From Urinicoccus massiliensis (GTDB lineage: Bacteria; Bacillota; Clostridia; Tissierellales; Peptoniphilaceae), in assembly GCF_900120405.1 (NCBI RefSeq), contig NZ_LT635493.1, forward strand, positions 657,037 through 721,036: DNA of 64,000 nt, written 5' to 3'. The notes under the pieces are model-generated. The model made no database searches. It was not told the origin of the DNA and worked only from the letters and a program-made list of their open reading frames with translations. The position numbers were made by a program, and so were the translations under genes. This document shows positions 35,608 to 45,666 of this stretch, in pieces (position 1 is the first letter of the stretch; every line of letters begins with the position of its first letter).

Positions 35608-37095
35608 TTGGCATATTTCTTAGCCCTAGATGCTGGCACCACCAGCAACCGGGCCCTTATCTTCAAGGAAGACGGCCAGGTTGTTACCATGGCTCAAAAG
35701 GAGTTCCCCCAATACTTTCCCCAACCGGGCTGGGTGGAGCAAAACCCCATTGATATCTACTCCACCATGTCGGGGGTGGCAGCTGAAGCCTTGGCCAAGG
35801 CCTCTCTCGCCGCAGAAGACCTGGAGTGTATCGGGATCACCAACCAAAGAGAAACTACCATTTTGTGGGACAAGAAAACAGGCCTTCCTGTCCACAACGC
35901 CATTGTTTGGCAGTGCCGCCGGACTGCTCCCTTAGCCGATGCCTTAAAAGAGGCCGGCTATGTGGATATGATTTTGGGAAAAACCGGTCTGGTGGTGGAT
36001 GCTTATTTTTCCGCCACAAAAATTAAATACCTCCTGGACAAAATTCCCGGCCTGAGAGACAGGGCAAAAAAAGGAGAAATCGCCTTTGGGACAGTGGATT
36101 CTTACCTCATGTACCAATTAAGCGAGGGACGGATCCATAAGACCGACGTGTCCAATGCCTGCCGGACCATGCTCTTTAACATCCATAGCAAGACCTGGGA
36201 CCAAGAGCTTTTGGACCTCCTGGATATCCCCCGGGAAATCCTGCCGGAGGTCTGTCCTTCCGCTGGCTATTTCGGATCGACCTCTCCCTCCTTCCTGGGT
36301 CACGAACTTCCCATTACTGGGGTCTTGGGAGACCAACAGGCGGCTCTTTTTGGCCAATCCTGCCTGGAAGCCGGAGAGGCCAAGGCCACCTATGGCACCG
36401 GGGCCTTTGTCTTGATGAATACAGGACCAGACCCAATTATCTCTAAGAATGGTCTCTTGACTTCCATTGCCTGGGATATCCAGGGTCAGACTTCCTATGC
36501 CCTGGAGGGGTCCATCTTTGTGGCAGGGTCTGCCGTCCAATGGCTCCGAGACCAAATGGGCTTTATGGCCTATGCCGAAGAATCGGAAAAAATGGCTCTT
36601 TCTGTCCAGGATTCCAATGGGGCCATTGTGGTTCCTGCCTTTACCGGCCTGGGGGCCCCCTATTGGAACCCCTATTGCCAGGGAAGTATTTTCGGCTTGA
36701 CTCGGGGAGTCAATAAAAACCACCTGGTCCGGGCCACCTTGGAGGCCATTGCCTACCTAACCCATGATGTGGTCCAGGCCATGCAAGAGGACAGTGGCTT
36801 AAAGAGAAAGCTCTTAAAGGTAGATGGAGGCGCTTCCAACAACAACTTTCTCATGCAGACCCAGGCAGACCTCTTACAAATCCCCGTCTTACGGCCCAAG
36901 TGTACGGAAACAACAGCCCTGGGAGCCTTTCTCATGGCAGGTCTGGGGTCCGGTTATTTTAAGGGCTTGGATGAAATTCAAAAAATCTGGCAAAAGGACC
37001 GGGAATTTCTCCCTGCCCTGGCTCCGGAAGAGAGACAAGTGGGCCTGGACCGTTGGCACAAGGCCGTCAACCACTGCTTGAATTTTAACCTGTAA
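35608..37095 (+). CDS. glpK: Glycerol kinase
   Basis: 495 residues, full FGGY-family length. Phosphorylates glycerol to glycerol 3-phosphate. N-terminal phosphate-binding DAGTTSNRALIF, GITNQRETTILWDKKTG, and the C-terminal ATP-binding VDGGASNNNFLMQ are all present. TTG start preceded by AAAGGA. No glpF or glpD beside it. It may feed glycerol into the glycerol-phosphate pool that the ABC operon at 53.2 kb might also supply. Confidence 0.93.
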   Translation: MAYFLALDAGTTSNRALIFKEDGQVVTMAQKEFPQYFPQPGWVEQNPIDIYSTMSGVAAEALAKASLAAEDLECIGITNQRETTILWDKKTGLPVHNAIVWQCRRTAPLADALKEAGYVDMILGKTGLVVDAYFSATKIKYLLDKIPGLRDRAKKGEIAFGTVDSYLMYQLSEGRIHKTDVSNACRTMLFNIHSKTWDQELLDLLDIPREILPEVCPSAGYFGSTSPSFLGHELPITGVLGDQQAALFGQSCLEAGEAKATYGTGAFVLMNTGPDPIISKNGLLTSIAWDIQGQTSYALEGSIFVAGSAVQWLRDQMGFMAYAEESEKMALSVQDSNGAIVVPAFTGLGAPYWNPYCQGSIFGLTRGVNKNHLVRATLEAIAYLTHDVVQAMQEDSGLKRKLLKVDGGASNNNFLMQTQADLLQIPVLRPKCTETTALGAFLMAGLGSGYFKGLDEIQKIWQKDREFLPALAPEERQVGLDRWHKAVNHCLNFNL

Positions 37096-37099
37096 ATCC

Positions 37100-37128
37100 T
37101 TGTCACAGGAGGGATTCAATGGTATATT
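37100..37128 (+). promoter_or_regulatory. Promoter of the gamma-glutamyltransferase gene
   Basis: TTGTCA (37100-37105), 17 bases, TATATT (37123-37128), with the ATG 15 bases on. Transcript leader is very short. Confidence 0.5.
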
Positions 37129-37143
37129 TTAAAGGAGCTTACA

Positions 37144-38733
37144 ATGGATTTTAACCCCCATGTCTACCCCTATTCCTCCCGGCGCCCAGTGGTTTATGGC
37201 CGGGCCATGACCGCCTCTTCCAACCCCTTGACGTCTCAAGTGGGCCTGGATATCTTAAGAGACGGAGGAAATGCCGTAGATGCTGCTTTGGCCATGGCGA
37301 TAGCCATGACCGTCTTGGAGCCCACCTGCAATGGTCTGGGGTCGGACCTTTTTGCCCTGGTCTACAAGGATGGACGGCTCCATGGCCTCAATGCCTCAGG
37401 CTATGCCCCTGGCAGGGCAAACCCAAAAACTTACCGAGACCTAGGCCATGACCAGGTCCCCAGCTTCGGGCCTTTGTCCATTAATATTGGCGGAGCTGTA
37501 GATGGGTGGATTTCCCTGTCCCAACGCTTTGGCAAACTTCCCTTCCGGGAAGTCTTTCAACCGGCCATCTCCTATGCCCGGGAGGGCTACCCGGTATCGG
37601 AAACTGTCTCTGTCCTTTGGGAGAAAGAGTTTGAAAAATACCGGGGCCTAGACCTGGACCTAGGTCCCCTTTTTGACCTTTACGGGATCAGTCAAGAGGC
37701 CCCCAAGGCCGGTGCAGTTTATAAAAATACAAACTTGGCCCAAAGCCTGGACCTCATTTCCAGGACCCAGAGGGGGGAATTTTATGAGGGAAGCCTGGCC
37801 CATGGTTCTGCCCAGTACATACAGGACCAGGGAGGCCTGGTGGATTTTGAAGACTACAAAAACTACCACTGCTTCTGGACAGACCCCCTTGCCATCAACT
37901 ACCGGGGATATGATATCCATGAGCTTCCTCCCAACGGCCATGGCATCAGCGTCTTAATGGCCCTGGGAATTTTAGACCAAGCCCCCCTAGGCCGGAAAGA
38001 GGACTTTTTACACCGGCAAATTGAAGCCACCAAGTTGGCCATGTCCCTGGCTCGGGACTATGTCTGTGACCCAGACTTCCTGCCCCGGCCCTGCCAGGAT
38101 CTCTTAAGTCCCGGCTATCTCCAGGACTTGTCTACAAGGCTCACAAACCGGGCCCAAGACTTTTCCTGCCTGCCTTCCAGTCCCTCTACCGTCTATTTGA
38201 CGGCTGCCGACCCAGAAGGCGCCATGGTAAGCCTGATCCAATCCAACTACGACGGCTTTGGCTCGGGCCTGGTCCACCCGGATTTTAGTATCAGCTACAA
38301 CAACCGGGCAGCAAATTTCGTCCTGGACCCCAACCATCCCAATTGCCTGGGGCCCAGAAAGAGGTCCTACCACACCATTATTCCGGGATTTATTACAAAA
38401 GATGGCCAAGCAGTGGCCAGCTTTGGCGTCATGGGGGCCTTTATGCAGCCCCAGGGCCATGTCCAGGTCCTGTCCAATTTAATTGACCAGGGCCTCAACC
38501 CCCAAGCAGCCTTAGACTGTCCCCGTTGGCAGTGGCTGGGGGCAAAGACCTTGGAAGTTGAAGGAGACTTCCCTCCCCAACTCATAAAAGACCTCATGGA
38601 CCGGGGTCATGACCTGACCCTGGCCAAGGACTCTTATGCCATGGGTCGGGGGCAAATTATTTTACGTTTAGCAAATGGCATCTACTGTGGAGGCACAGAA
38701 AAAAGAACCGATGGCCATATTGCCGTCTTCTAG
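37144..38733 (+). CDS. Gamma-glutamyltransferase family protein, cytoplasmic type
   Basis: 529 residues with no signal peptide. Contains the family N-terminal [19 protein letters not shown] and, near residue 345, the autocleavage/nucleophile site [16 protein letters not shown] (Thr of VYLTAAD). The C-terminal small subunit carries [19 protein letters not shown]. Members without a signal peptide (YwrD-like) act inside the cell on gamma-glutamyl or related amides. The exact substrate is open. Likely monocistronic. Confidence 0.88.
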   Translation: MDFNPHVYPYSSRRPVVYGRAMTASSNPLTSQVGLDILRDGGNAVDAALAMAIAMTVLEPTCNGLGSDLFALVYKDGRLHGLNASGYAPGRANPKTYRDLGHDQVPSFGPLSINIGGAVDGWISLSQRFGKLPFREVFQPAISYAREGYPVSETVSVLWEKEFEKYRGLDLDLGPLFDLYGISQEAPKAGAVYKNTNLAQSLDLISRTQRGEFYEGSLAHGSAQYIQDQGGLVDFEDYKNYHCFWTDPLAINYRGYDIHELPPNGHGISVLMALGILDQAPLGRKEDFLHRQIEATKLAMSLARDYVCDPDFLPRPCQDLLSPGYLQDLSTRLTNRAQDFSCLPSSPSTVYLTAADPEGAMVSLIQSNYDGFGSGLVHPDFSISYNNRAANFVLDPNHPNCLGPRKRSYHTIIPGFITKDGQAVASFGVMGAFMQPQGHVQVLSNLIDQGLNPQAALDCPRWQWLGAKTLEVEGDFPPQLIKDLMDRGHDLTLAKDSYAMGRGQIILRLANGIYCGGTEKRTDGHIAVF

Positions 38734-38798
38734 GCCTGGTTAAAAAGTTGCCTTTTGGGTATATAGAAAAAAGATATGAACAAAGAAAGGATGTAGTC

Positions 38799-39686
38799 AT
38801 GAATCAAGAAATGAAGGAACGGATACAAAATGGTAAGGGCTTTATTGCCGCTTTAGACCAAAGTGGTGGAAGTACACCAACTGCCCTAAAACGCTATGGT
38901 GTTATGGAAGATGCCTATTCCAACGAAGAAGAAATGTTTGACCTGGTCCACCAAATGCGGACCCGGATTATTACCAACCCCGCCTTTACCAAGGACCATA
39001 TTCTGGGGGCCATTCTCTTTGAACGAACCATGGATTCTGAAATCCAAGGTAAGCCAACAGCAGACTACTTATGGGAAGAAAAGGGTATTGTTCCTTTCTT
39101 GAAAATAGACAAGGGCCTTGCCGAGCTTGAAAACGGCGTCCAAAGAATGAAACCTAACCCGGGCCTGGATGCCCTTTTAGACAAGGCCATTGAAAAACAC
39201 ATCTTCGGAACCAAGATGCGCAGCGTCATCCAAGCCTACAACGAAGAAGCCATTGTGGGCATAGTGGACCAACAATTCGACCTGGCCCGTCAAATTATTG
39301 CAAAGGGTCTTGTTCCCATTGTGGAACCGGAAGTCTCCATCGACTCCCCGGAAAAAGAAGAGTGTGAAGCCCTTTTGGTCAAGGAATTAAAAAGACACCT
39401 GGACCAATTGGAAGAAGGCCAAGAAGTCCTCTTAAAATTAACCCTACCAAATATCGAAAACCTATATAGAGAACTCACCAAGCATCCTAGAGTTTTAAGA
39501 GTTGTGGCCCTATCCGGTGGCTATAGCCGGGAAGAAGCCAATGACCGACTGGCTAAAAATGCAAATGTCATCGCCTCCTTCTCCAGGGGCTTAACCGAAG
39601 GCCTCTCCAAGCAACAAAGCGATGAAGAATTTACCAAGACCTTGGAAGAATCCATCCAAGAAATCTACGAAGCCTCAATGGAATAA
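38799..39686 (+). CDS. fda: Fructose-bisphosphate aldolase class I
   Basis: 295 residues from the ATG giving [30 protein letters not shown] precedes it, and the length agrees with the family. Schiff-base type aldolase of glycolysis: [24 protein letters not shown], and [15 protein letters not shown]-type phosphate site GGYSREEAN. The stop codon is followed within ten bases by a strong terminator. Confidence 0.93.
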   Translation: MNQEMKERIQNGKGFIAALDQSGGSTPTALKRYGVMEDAYSNEEEMFDLVHQMRTRIITNPAFTKDHILGAILFERTMDSEIQGKPTADYLWEEKGIVPFLKIDKGLAELENGVQRMKPNPGLDALLDKAIEKHIFGTKMRSVIQAYNEEAIVGIVDQQFDLARQIIAKGLVPIVEPEVSIDSPEKEECEALLVKELKRHLDQLEEGQEVLLKLTLPNIENLYRELTKHPRVLRVVALSGGYSREEANDRLAKNANVIASFSRGLTEGLSKQQSDEEFTKTLEESIQEIYEASME

Positions 39687-39692
39687 AAAGTC

Positions 39693-39725
39693 AAAGACTC
39701 CCGGCCCAGGCCAGGAGTCTTTTTT
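39693..39725 (+). terminator. Terminator of the aldolase gene
   Basis: AAAGACTCC pairs with GGAGTCTTT around a 12-base loop, followed by TTTTT. The next gene starts ten bases on. Confidence 0.8.
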
Positions 39726-39735
39726 AGGAGAAATT

Positions 39736-40665
39736 ATGGAAAGAAAACAAGCAAGCCATGAACTTTTAATGGTAGAGCCCTCTTGCTTTGCCTTTAACCA
39801 GGAAACTGCCGTCAACAACCTCTACCAGCACCAGGACCAAAGGCCCCTGGACCAGGTCCAAAAACAGGCCCTGGAAGAATTTAACTCCTATGTCCAGGCC
39901 CTGAGAGACCGGGGAGTCCAGGTCCATGTTTTTAAGGATTCCCCCAACCCAAGGACCCCGGACTCTATCTTTCCCAACAATTGGTTTTCCACCCATGCTG
40001 GAGGCCACCTGGCCATCTATCCCATGTTTGCCCAAAACCGCCAGGCGGAAGTGGATAAGTTTTTGCCTCAGCTGGAGGACCTCCTCTTAAGAGATCTCCC
40101 CCAAGATTCTATCTACCGAAAGACCGACTACCGGGAAAATAGAAAAAAAGCAGCCTATCTTGAAGGTACCGGGTCCATGGTCCTGGACCGGGTCCACAAG
40201 ATAGCCTATTGTGCCCTATCTCCCCGAAGCGACCAGGCCCTTTTTGAACGTTTTTGCCAAGACTTCGGCTATGAAGCCATCTCCTTCCGGGCCTACCAGG
40301 CTGGGGCCCCCATCTACCACACCAACATTTTAATGGCCATCACCTCCACCAAGGCCCTGGTCTGCCTGGATGCCCTGGTCCCAGAAGATCGAGACAGGGT
40401 CCGGGAGAGGATCCTGGCCAGCGGCTTGGACCTGGTGGACCTGACCCTGGACCAAATTAGCCAGTGTGCTGGAAATGCCTTGGAAGTGGAAGGTTCAGAC
40501 GGAAAAAGATTTTTAGTCTGCTCCCAAGGAGCCTACCAAAGCCTAAGACCCGACCAGGTCCAGGCCCTGGAGGAGGACCTGGAACTTTTAATCGTGGATA
40601 TCCCCACCATTGAATACTACGGCGGCGGGTCTGCCCGGTGCATGTTGGGAGAAATTTTTAGATAG
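39736..40665 (+). CDS. ctlX: CtlX-like arginine deiminase-related hydrolase
   Basis: 309 residues. Amidinotransferase/GME superfamily. Substrate-binding and catalytic positions: FPNNWFSTH, GTGSMVLDR, the His in PIYHTNILMA, and the Cys in GGGSARCMLGEIF. Related to citrulline-utilising hydrolase CtlX. AGGAG five bases before the ATG; a longer reading into the terminator and aldolase gene is not credible. Confidence 0.82.
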   Translation: MERKQASHELLMVEPSCFAFNQETAVNNLYQHQDQRPLDQVQKQALEEFNSYVQALRDRGVQVHVFKDSPNPRTPDSIFPNNWFSTHAGGHLAIYPMFAQNRQAEVDKFLPQLEDLLLRDLPQDSIYRKTDYRENRKKAAYLEGTGSMVLDRVHKIAYCALSPRSDQALFERFCQDFGYEAISFRAYQAGAPIYHTNILMAITSTKALVCLDALVPEDRDRVRERILASGLDLVDLTLDQISQCAGNALEVEGSDGKRFLVCSQGAYQSLRPDQVQALEEDLELLIVDIPTIEYYGGGSARCMLGEIFR

Positions 40666-40671
40666 CTTGTA

Positions 40672-40703
40672 AAAAATCCTAGAGATCTTTCTCTAGGATT
40701 TTT
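40672..40703. terminator. Bidirectional terminator
   Basis: AAAAATCCTAGAGA-TCTT-TCTCTAGGATTTTT is a 14-bp perfect stem with four-base loop. It serves ctlX (plus) and the ABC gene (minus); the stop codon TAG of the latter lies in the stem. Confidence 0.9.
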
Positions 40704-42462
40704 CTTCTTGGGCAAATTGTGAAGTGTAGAGGCCCTTGTAGATCCCATTTTGGGCCAGGAGGCTTTGGTGGTCTCCCTTTTCTACAATGTCTCCATCCTG
40801 TAAAACTAGGATGGTATCGGCTCCCACAATGGTGGACAGCCGGTGGGCAATGACGAAGTTGGTCCGCCCCTCCAGGAGCCGGTTCATGGCTTTTTGAATC
40901 AAGCGCTCTGTCCGGGTATCTACCGAGGAGGTGGCCTCGTCTAAAATTAGGATTTCTGGATCGCTTAAAAGGGCCCGGGCTATGGTGAGAAGCTGTTGTT
41001 GGCCTTGGGAAATATTGGACGCCTCTTCATTGAGCTCTGTATCATAGCCCTGGGGCAGGGTTTGGATGAAATTATGGCAATAGGCCTGTTTGGCCGCCTG
41101 GATAATTTCTTCTTCTGTAGCTTGGGGCTTGCCGTAGGCTATATTTTCCCGGATAGTCCCCTTAAATAGCCAGGTATCCTGGAGGACCATGCCAAAAAAG
41201 TCTCGGAGTTGGTCCCGGTGGACCCGGCGGATATCCACTCCATTTAGGGAGATGGCTCCCTGGTCCACATCATAAAAGCGCATAAGGAGGTTGACCAGGG
41301 TGGTCTTCCCAGCTCCTGTAGGACCAACAATGGCAATGGATTGGCCTCTTTCAACATGTAAAGAGAAGTTCTGAATAACTGGGGTCTTCTTGTCATAGGA
41401 AAAGAAGACATCCTTAAAGTCTACCCTTTCAATGGGCCGGTCCAGACTTTCTTCTTGGCATTCAACTTCTTCTGGTACATCTAAAAAGTCAAAAATCCGC
41501 TCTCCAGCTGCAAGAGAGGCCTGGAAGATATTGGCCATTTCAGCAATTTCTTCAATGGGCCGACCAATTTTTCTTACATATTGGATAATGGCCTGGATGT
41601 CTCCAATCAGGAGTCTGGCCTTTAGAACTTCCAATCCCCCCACAATGCAAATGGCCACATAGCCCAGGTTGCTGATAAAGGTCATCACCGGCAACATGAT
41701 TCCTGTCATAAAGCTGGCCTTGTAGGAAACCTTATAGAGCTGGTCATTGTGGGCAATAAATTCTTTTTCCGACTCTTCTTCATAGCCATAGGCCTTGATA
41801 AGGTCTGTTGCCGAGAAACTTTCTTCAATAAAGCCTACCATGGCCCCCAGGCCCTGGGATTTTTGCCGGAAAAATTCCTGGGACCTTTTGGCGATAAACT
41901 TGGTGGACCCATAGCTCAAGGGCAGGGTCACGATAAAGACCACGGTTAGGGTGGGGCTGGTCTTTATCATCATATAGAGGATGCCAATAATCAACAGCCC
42001 CCCAGACAGGGCCCGGCTAATGGATTGTTGGAGGTTTTTACCCAGGGTTTCCACGTCATTGGTCATCCGGGACAGGAGGTCTCCTGTGGAATGGCTATCG
42101 TAAAAGGAAATGGGCAAGTGGCGGACTTTTTCTGAAATTTCCTTCCTGAGTTTAAAGATCAAGTCTTGGCTCACATCTACCAGGATCCGGCCACAGATAA
42201 AGTCAAAGAGGCCTTGGAGGCAGTAGAGGACTACCAAGAAAAGACAGGTTTTCAGGATAAAGTCAAAATCAAGGGCCAGGCCTTCTTTCACATCTTGAAA
42301 GAGTCTGGTGGTGATTTTCCCCATGTACTTGGGGCTTTGGACCTGGGCATAGACACTGAGCAGGGTAAAGAAAATAGCCAGGGCCAGCTTGCCCTTGTAG
42401 ACTCCCAGGTAGGCCAAGAGGCGTCTTAGGGTTTGAGGGTTTTTCTTTTTATTTTCCTTCAT
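40693..42462 (-). CDS. Heterodimeric ABC exporter, subunit with canonical ATP site
   Basis: 589 residues; six membrane segments, then an ATPase with VGPTGAGKTT, signature ISQGQQQLLT (noncanonical, Q in place of G), and Walker B LILDEATSSVDTRTE with the catalytic Glu. BmrCD/TM287-288-like. Fourteen bases overlap the partner gene. Multidrug or lipid-like export is typical; no substrate evidence. Confidence 0.9.
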   Translation of the reverse strand: MKENKKKNPQTLRRLLAYLGVYKGKLALAIFFTLLSVYAQVQSPKYMGKITTRLFQDVKEGLALDFDFILKTCLFLVVLYCLQGLFDFICGRILVDVSQDLIFKLRKEISEKVRHLPISFYDSHSTGDLLSRMTNDVETLGKNLQQSISRALSGGLLIIGILYMMIKTSPTLTVVFIVTLPLSYGSTKFIAKRSQEFFRQKSQGLGAMVGFIEESFSATDLIKAYGYEEESEKEFIAHNDQLYKVSYKASFMTGIMLPVMTFISNLGYVAICIVGGLEVLKARLLIGDIQAIIQYVRKIGRPIEEIAEMANIFQASLAAGERIFDFLDVPEEVECQEESLDRPIERVDFKDVFFSYDKKTPVIQNFSLHVERGQSIAIVGPTGAGKTTLVNLLMRFYDVDQGAISLNGVDIRRVHRDQLRDFFGMVLQDTWLFKGTIRENIAYGKPQATEEEIIQAAKQAYCHNFIQTLPQGYDTELNEEASNISQGQQQLLTIARALLSDPEILILDEATSSVDTRTERLIQKAMNRLLEGRTNFVIAHRLSTIVGADTILVLQDGDIVEKGDHQSLLAQNGIYKGLYTSQFAQEEKS

Positions 42463-44167
42463 CCTCTGCCTCCTCTCCTTGGCTTAGGGCAATTTCCCTA
42501 TAGACGGGGTTGTCTCTTAAAAGGTCCTGGTGGGTCCCATAACCCACCATTTCACCATCTTCCAAAACCAAAATCTTGTCTGCAGACCGGATGGTAGCCA
42601 CTCTTTGGGCCACAATAATCACCATGGCATCCTTGGTTTTTTCCAAGAGCCCTTGCCGGACCTTGCGGTCTGTTAGAGAGTCCAGGGCTGAAAAGGAGTC
42701 ATCAAAAAGATAGACTTGGGCCTTGCGGTTTAGGGCCCGGGCAATGGACAGGCGCTGCCTTTGCCCTCCGGAAAAGTTGGTCCCTCCCCGGGTCATTTCT
42801 TGGTCCAAGGGGTCTTGTCCCAAAAATTCCAAGGCTTGGGCCTGGCCCAGGGCCTCTCTTAGGTCTTCCTCCAATGCATCTTGGTTGCTATAAAGGAGGT
42901 TTTCTCCCACTGTCTTGGAAAAGAAAAAGTTCTTTTGAGGGACATAGGACATCTGCCTGCGGACATCTTGGCTATTCAGGTCTTGAATATCCTTGCCATT
43001 TAAAAGTAGCTGGCCCCCTGTGGGATTATAAAATTGCAAAAAAAGCCGCAAGAGGGTAGACTTACCGGACCCTGTCCCCCCAATAACCCCCAGGGTTTGC
43101 CCCCGGTCCAGGGAAAAGGACAGGTTTTGGAGGACGGGTCGCTTGGCCTGGGGATAGGCAAAGGTCAGGTTTTTTGCTTCAATATGGACCAGGTCTTCTT
43201 TTAGGTCCTGGCACCCTCCCGTGTCATGGGTGGGGTAGTTCAAAACTTCGTTGATCCTGACCATGGATGCCCAGGTTCTGGGAATCATGGTAATTAAAAA
43301 ACTTAGCATAATCAGGGCCATTAAAACCTGGGTAATGTATTGGATAAAGGCCATGAGTTCCCCTACGGCCAGTTGGTCCAGGCTAATGAGCTGGGCACCA
43401 AAATACATAACCAGAACCAGGGCCACATTTAGGAAAATTCCCAAAATCGGAATGACATTGATGATGATTTTATTAACCCTTAGGGCCATTTCATAATAGT
43501 CCTGGTTGGCCTCTGTAAAGATTTCTTCCTCCAAATCGTCTCTGGAAAAGGCCCGGGTTACCCGAATCCCCGTCAGTCTCCGGCGAAAGAGTTGGTTGAG
43601 CCGGTCCAGCCTCCTTTGTAGAACGGGAAAATAGGGTACTGCTGACCGGATCACCAGGTAGATTCCCAAGGAAATAAAGGGAATGGAGATGGGAAAAACC
43701 AGGGAGAGTTTGAGGTTGGTTGTCAGGGCCATAATCAGGCCTCCCACAAACATCAAGGGCCCCCGAACCAGGGGTCTTAGGCCCATCAGGACCATTTGTT
43801 CCACCTGGTTTACATCATCTGTAGACCGGGTAATCAGGGAAGAAATACCAAAATATTCCGTTTCATTAACTGTTAACCGGTTGATTTTTGAAAACAAATC
43901 ATAACGAACATCGGCTGAGTAGGCCATGGCTACCTTGGATGAATGGTAGGCTGCAGCCCCCCGGCAAAGGACTGTGGCAAAAACCACCAGGAGCATAAGC
44001 TGCCCCATCCTCAGGATATAGGCGGTATCTCCCCGGGCCACGCCCAGGTCCACCACCAAACTCATGAGCCTGGGGAGAAAGAGTTCCCCCAAGGCATTGC
44101 CAAAGGTCAGTAAAATGACCAGGGCAATTCGATATTTAAACTTGCCTAAACGGCGAAAGATTTCCAT
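42449..44167 (-). CDS. Heterodimeric ABC exporter, subunit with degenerate ATP site
   Basis: 572 residues; Walker A IGGTGSGKST, signature FSGGQRQRLS, but Walker B ends LFDDSFSALD, where Asp replaces the catalytic Glu, as in the inactive site of heterodimeric exporters such as TM287 and BmrC. Six membrane segments. First gene of the pair, AAGGAGG before ATG. Together with 40693-42462 one active and one inactive site result. Confidence 0.9.
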   Translation of the reverse strand: MEIFRRLGKFKYRIALVILLTFGNALGELFLPRLMSLVVDLGVARGDTAYILRMGQLMLLVVFATVLCRGAAAYHSSKVAMAYSADVRYDLFSKINRLTVNETEYFGISSLITRSTDDVNQVEQMVLMGLRPLVRGPLMFVGGLIMALTTNLKLSLVFPISIPFISLGIYLVIRSAVPYFPVLQRRLDRLNQLFRRRLTGIRVTRAFSRDDLEEEIFTEANQDYYEMALRVNKIIINVIPILGIFLNVALVLVMYFGAQLISLDQLAVGELMAFIQYITQVLMALIMLSFLITMIPRTWASMVRINEVLNYPTHDTGGCQDLKEDLVHIEAKNLTFAYPQAKRPVLQNLSFSLDRGQTLGVIGGTGSGKSTLLRLFLQFYNPTGGQLLLNGKDIQDLNSQDVRRQMSYVPQKNFFFSKTVGENLLYSNQDALEEDLREALGQAQALEFLGQDPLDQEMTRGGTNFSGGQRQRLSIARALNRKAQVYLFDDSFSALDSLTDRKVRQGLLEKTKDAMVIIVAQRVATIRSADKILVLEDGEMVGYGTHQDLLRDNPVYREIALSQGEEAEDEGK

Positions 44168-44288
44168 ATATTCCTCCTTAGCTAGCAGGACTATTTTACA
44201 CTATTTATCCCTACAATTCAAAAAAAGTAAAATTTCAAGGAATTTTGTTTTTTAATTTGGTCATCTTGTGCTATAATATATGTATTAT

Positions 44289-44363
44289 GGACCTGTAGCT
44301 CAGCGGATAGAGCGCAGCCCTCCGGAGGCTGAAGCGGGAGTTCGATTCTTCTCAGGTCCACCA
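44289..44363 (+). tRNA. tRNA-Arg (anticodon CCG), CCA encoded
   Basis: Acceptor GGACCTG pairs with CAGGTCC; D arm GCTCAGCGGATAGAGC; anticodon arm CAGCC-CTCCGGA-GGCTG, giving CCG at loop positions 34-36; T arm GGAGTTCGATTCTTC. The CCA end is encoded (44361-44363). A TATAAT with TG one base before it lies at 44272-44277 and a terminator follows. Confidence 0.95.
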
Positions 44364-44371
44364 AAATAATT

Positions 44372-44410
44372 CGTGTCTGGCATTGACCAATGTCAGGCAC
44401 GATTTTTTTA
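44372..44410 (+). terminator. Terminator of the tRNA
   Basis: A 14-bp stem with two G-T pairs (CGTGTCTGGCATTG with CAATGTCAGGCACG), then seven T. Confidence 0.85.
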
Positions 44411-44444
44411 TACAGATTTTGGCAAAAGCCAGGCAAAATATAAG

Positions 44445-44475
44445 AAAACCTACAGGGAGTCCCTGTAGGTTTTTC
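44445..44475. terminator. Terminator behind the M23 peptidase gene
   Basis: AAAACCTACAGGG and CCCTGTAGGTTTT form a 13-bp stem with three-base loop. It could act in both directions. Confidence 0.8.
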
Positions 44476-45554
44476 TAGTTTTGGATATGTTTTAGGGGAT
44501 CTTCTAAATTCCCTTGATTGCAAACTTCAAAATGTAGGTGGGGGCCTGTACTTCGCCCTGTGTTTCCACTTTTGGCAATGGGGTCTCCCTGGCTGACCTT
44601 TTGTCCCACGTGGACTTCTATAAGACTTAAGTGGGCATAGCGGGTCGTGTAGCCGTTGCCGTGGTCAATGTCGATGTAGTTGCCATAGCTGCCTGCATTG
44701 GTCCTGGCCCGGGTCACAACCCCACCGTCTGCTGCCAGGACCTGGGTCCCTATGGGACAGGCCAGGTCAATGCCCCGGTGAAAACTGCCCCAACGGGGGC
44801 CAAAGGGAGAACTCAAGCGCCCATTGGTGGGCTTGATAAAGGATCCTGTAGCCCCTTCCTTAGTCCCAATCCGGATGATTTCATCTACAGGCGCTTGGAC
44901 CAATTCTACTTTTTGGACCAGGTGGTCTACCTTTTCTCCATTGACTCGGACAACCTTGGCATCAACCCGTTCCAGACCTTTCTTCCCAGCTTGGACCAAG
45001 ACTGTCTTCCCCTTGGCCAGGGTGTGGTCTTCAATCTTTCGGGTCTTATAGGCAAGGTCTAAGTCATATTGGACCTCTTCCCTGGCCTCAATGGACAGGC
45101 TTATCTTGGAAGCCGGTAGGTAGATTTTTTCCGGCACAGGGTCTGTCAGTTTCTTTTTGTTGGCCTCTAAAAGATCTTCCAGGTCCAGGCCATACTTTTT
45201 TGCTTCTTCCTGCCAGGTCCCCTGGCTCTTAACCAGGTAGTCTTTCGACAGGTTCCTCAAGCGAAGGACCAGGTCTTCCCGGCTCATCAGGGCTGGAGCC
45301 TTTTCTTCCAGGTCCTTGACCTCAATTTTATTGTTAAATCGAATACTTTCTTTTTGAACTCTTGCATCTAACTTGGGAAACACAGCCAGGTCTTTCAAGG
45401 CCCCGTGGGCCGCCTCTCTGGATTCCACAAGGCCAAGACTTTCTTGGTCGATAAAAAGCTCTACGGCCTTTGGACTTGCTGCGTGAAGGGTTTGACTTCC
45501 CAGGCTGATAATCATACTAAGGGCCAGGGCTCCTAGGGTAAATTGTTTTTTCAA
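44475..45554 (-). CDS. Secreted M23 peptidase with G5 domain
   Basis: 359 residues. Signal peptide (KKQFTLGALALSMIISLGSQ...HAA). Central G5-like domain (EEVQYDLDLAYKTRKIEDHT, then GKKGLERVDAKVVRVNGEKV). C-terminal LytM/M23 endopeptidase with zinc ligands in FHRGIDLACP and HLHFEV. It likely cuts peptidoglycan cross-bridges in the wall. Residues 110-150 resemble a LysM (YLVKSQGTWQEEAKKYGLD) but that is weak. TTG start with AGAGGAAG. Confidence 0.9.
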   Translation of the reverse strand: MKKQFTLGALALSMIISLGSQTLHAASPKAVELFIDQESLGLVESREAAHGALKDLAVFPKLDARVQKESIRFNNKIEVKDLEEKAPALMSREDLVLRLRNLSKDYLVKSQGTWQEEAKKYGLDLEDLLEANKKKLTDPVPEKIYLPASKISLSIEAREEVQYDLDLAYKTRKIEDHTLAKGKTVLVQAGKKGLERVDAKVVRVNGEKVDHLVQKVELVQAPVDEIIRIGTKEGATGSFIKPTNGRLSSPFGPRWGSFHRGIDLACPIGTQVLAADGGVVTRARTNAGSYGNYIDIDHGNGYTTRYAHLSLIEVHVGQKVSQGDPIAKSGNTGRSTGPHLHFEVCNQGNLEDPLKHIQN

Positions 45555-45666
45555 ATAACTTCCTCTTTCTAAATGTTACTAAATTGTTTTATTTGTTACT
45601 CTTTTGTAACTTTTAACAACGCATTCTATTGTAACATATTTTTAGAGGATTCCTATTACAAAATCA

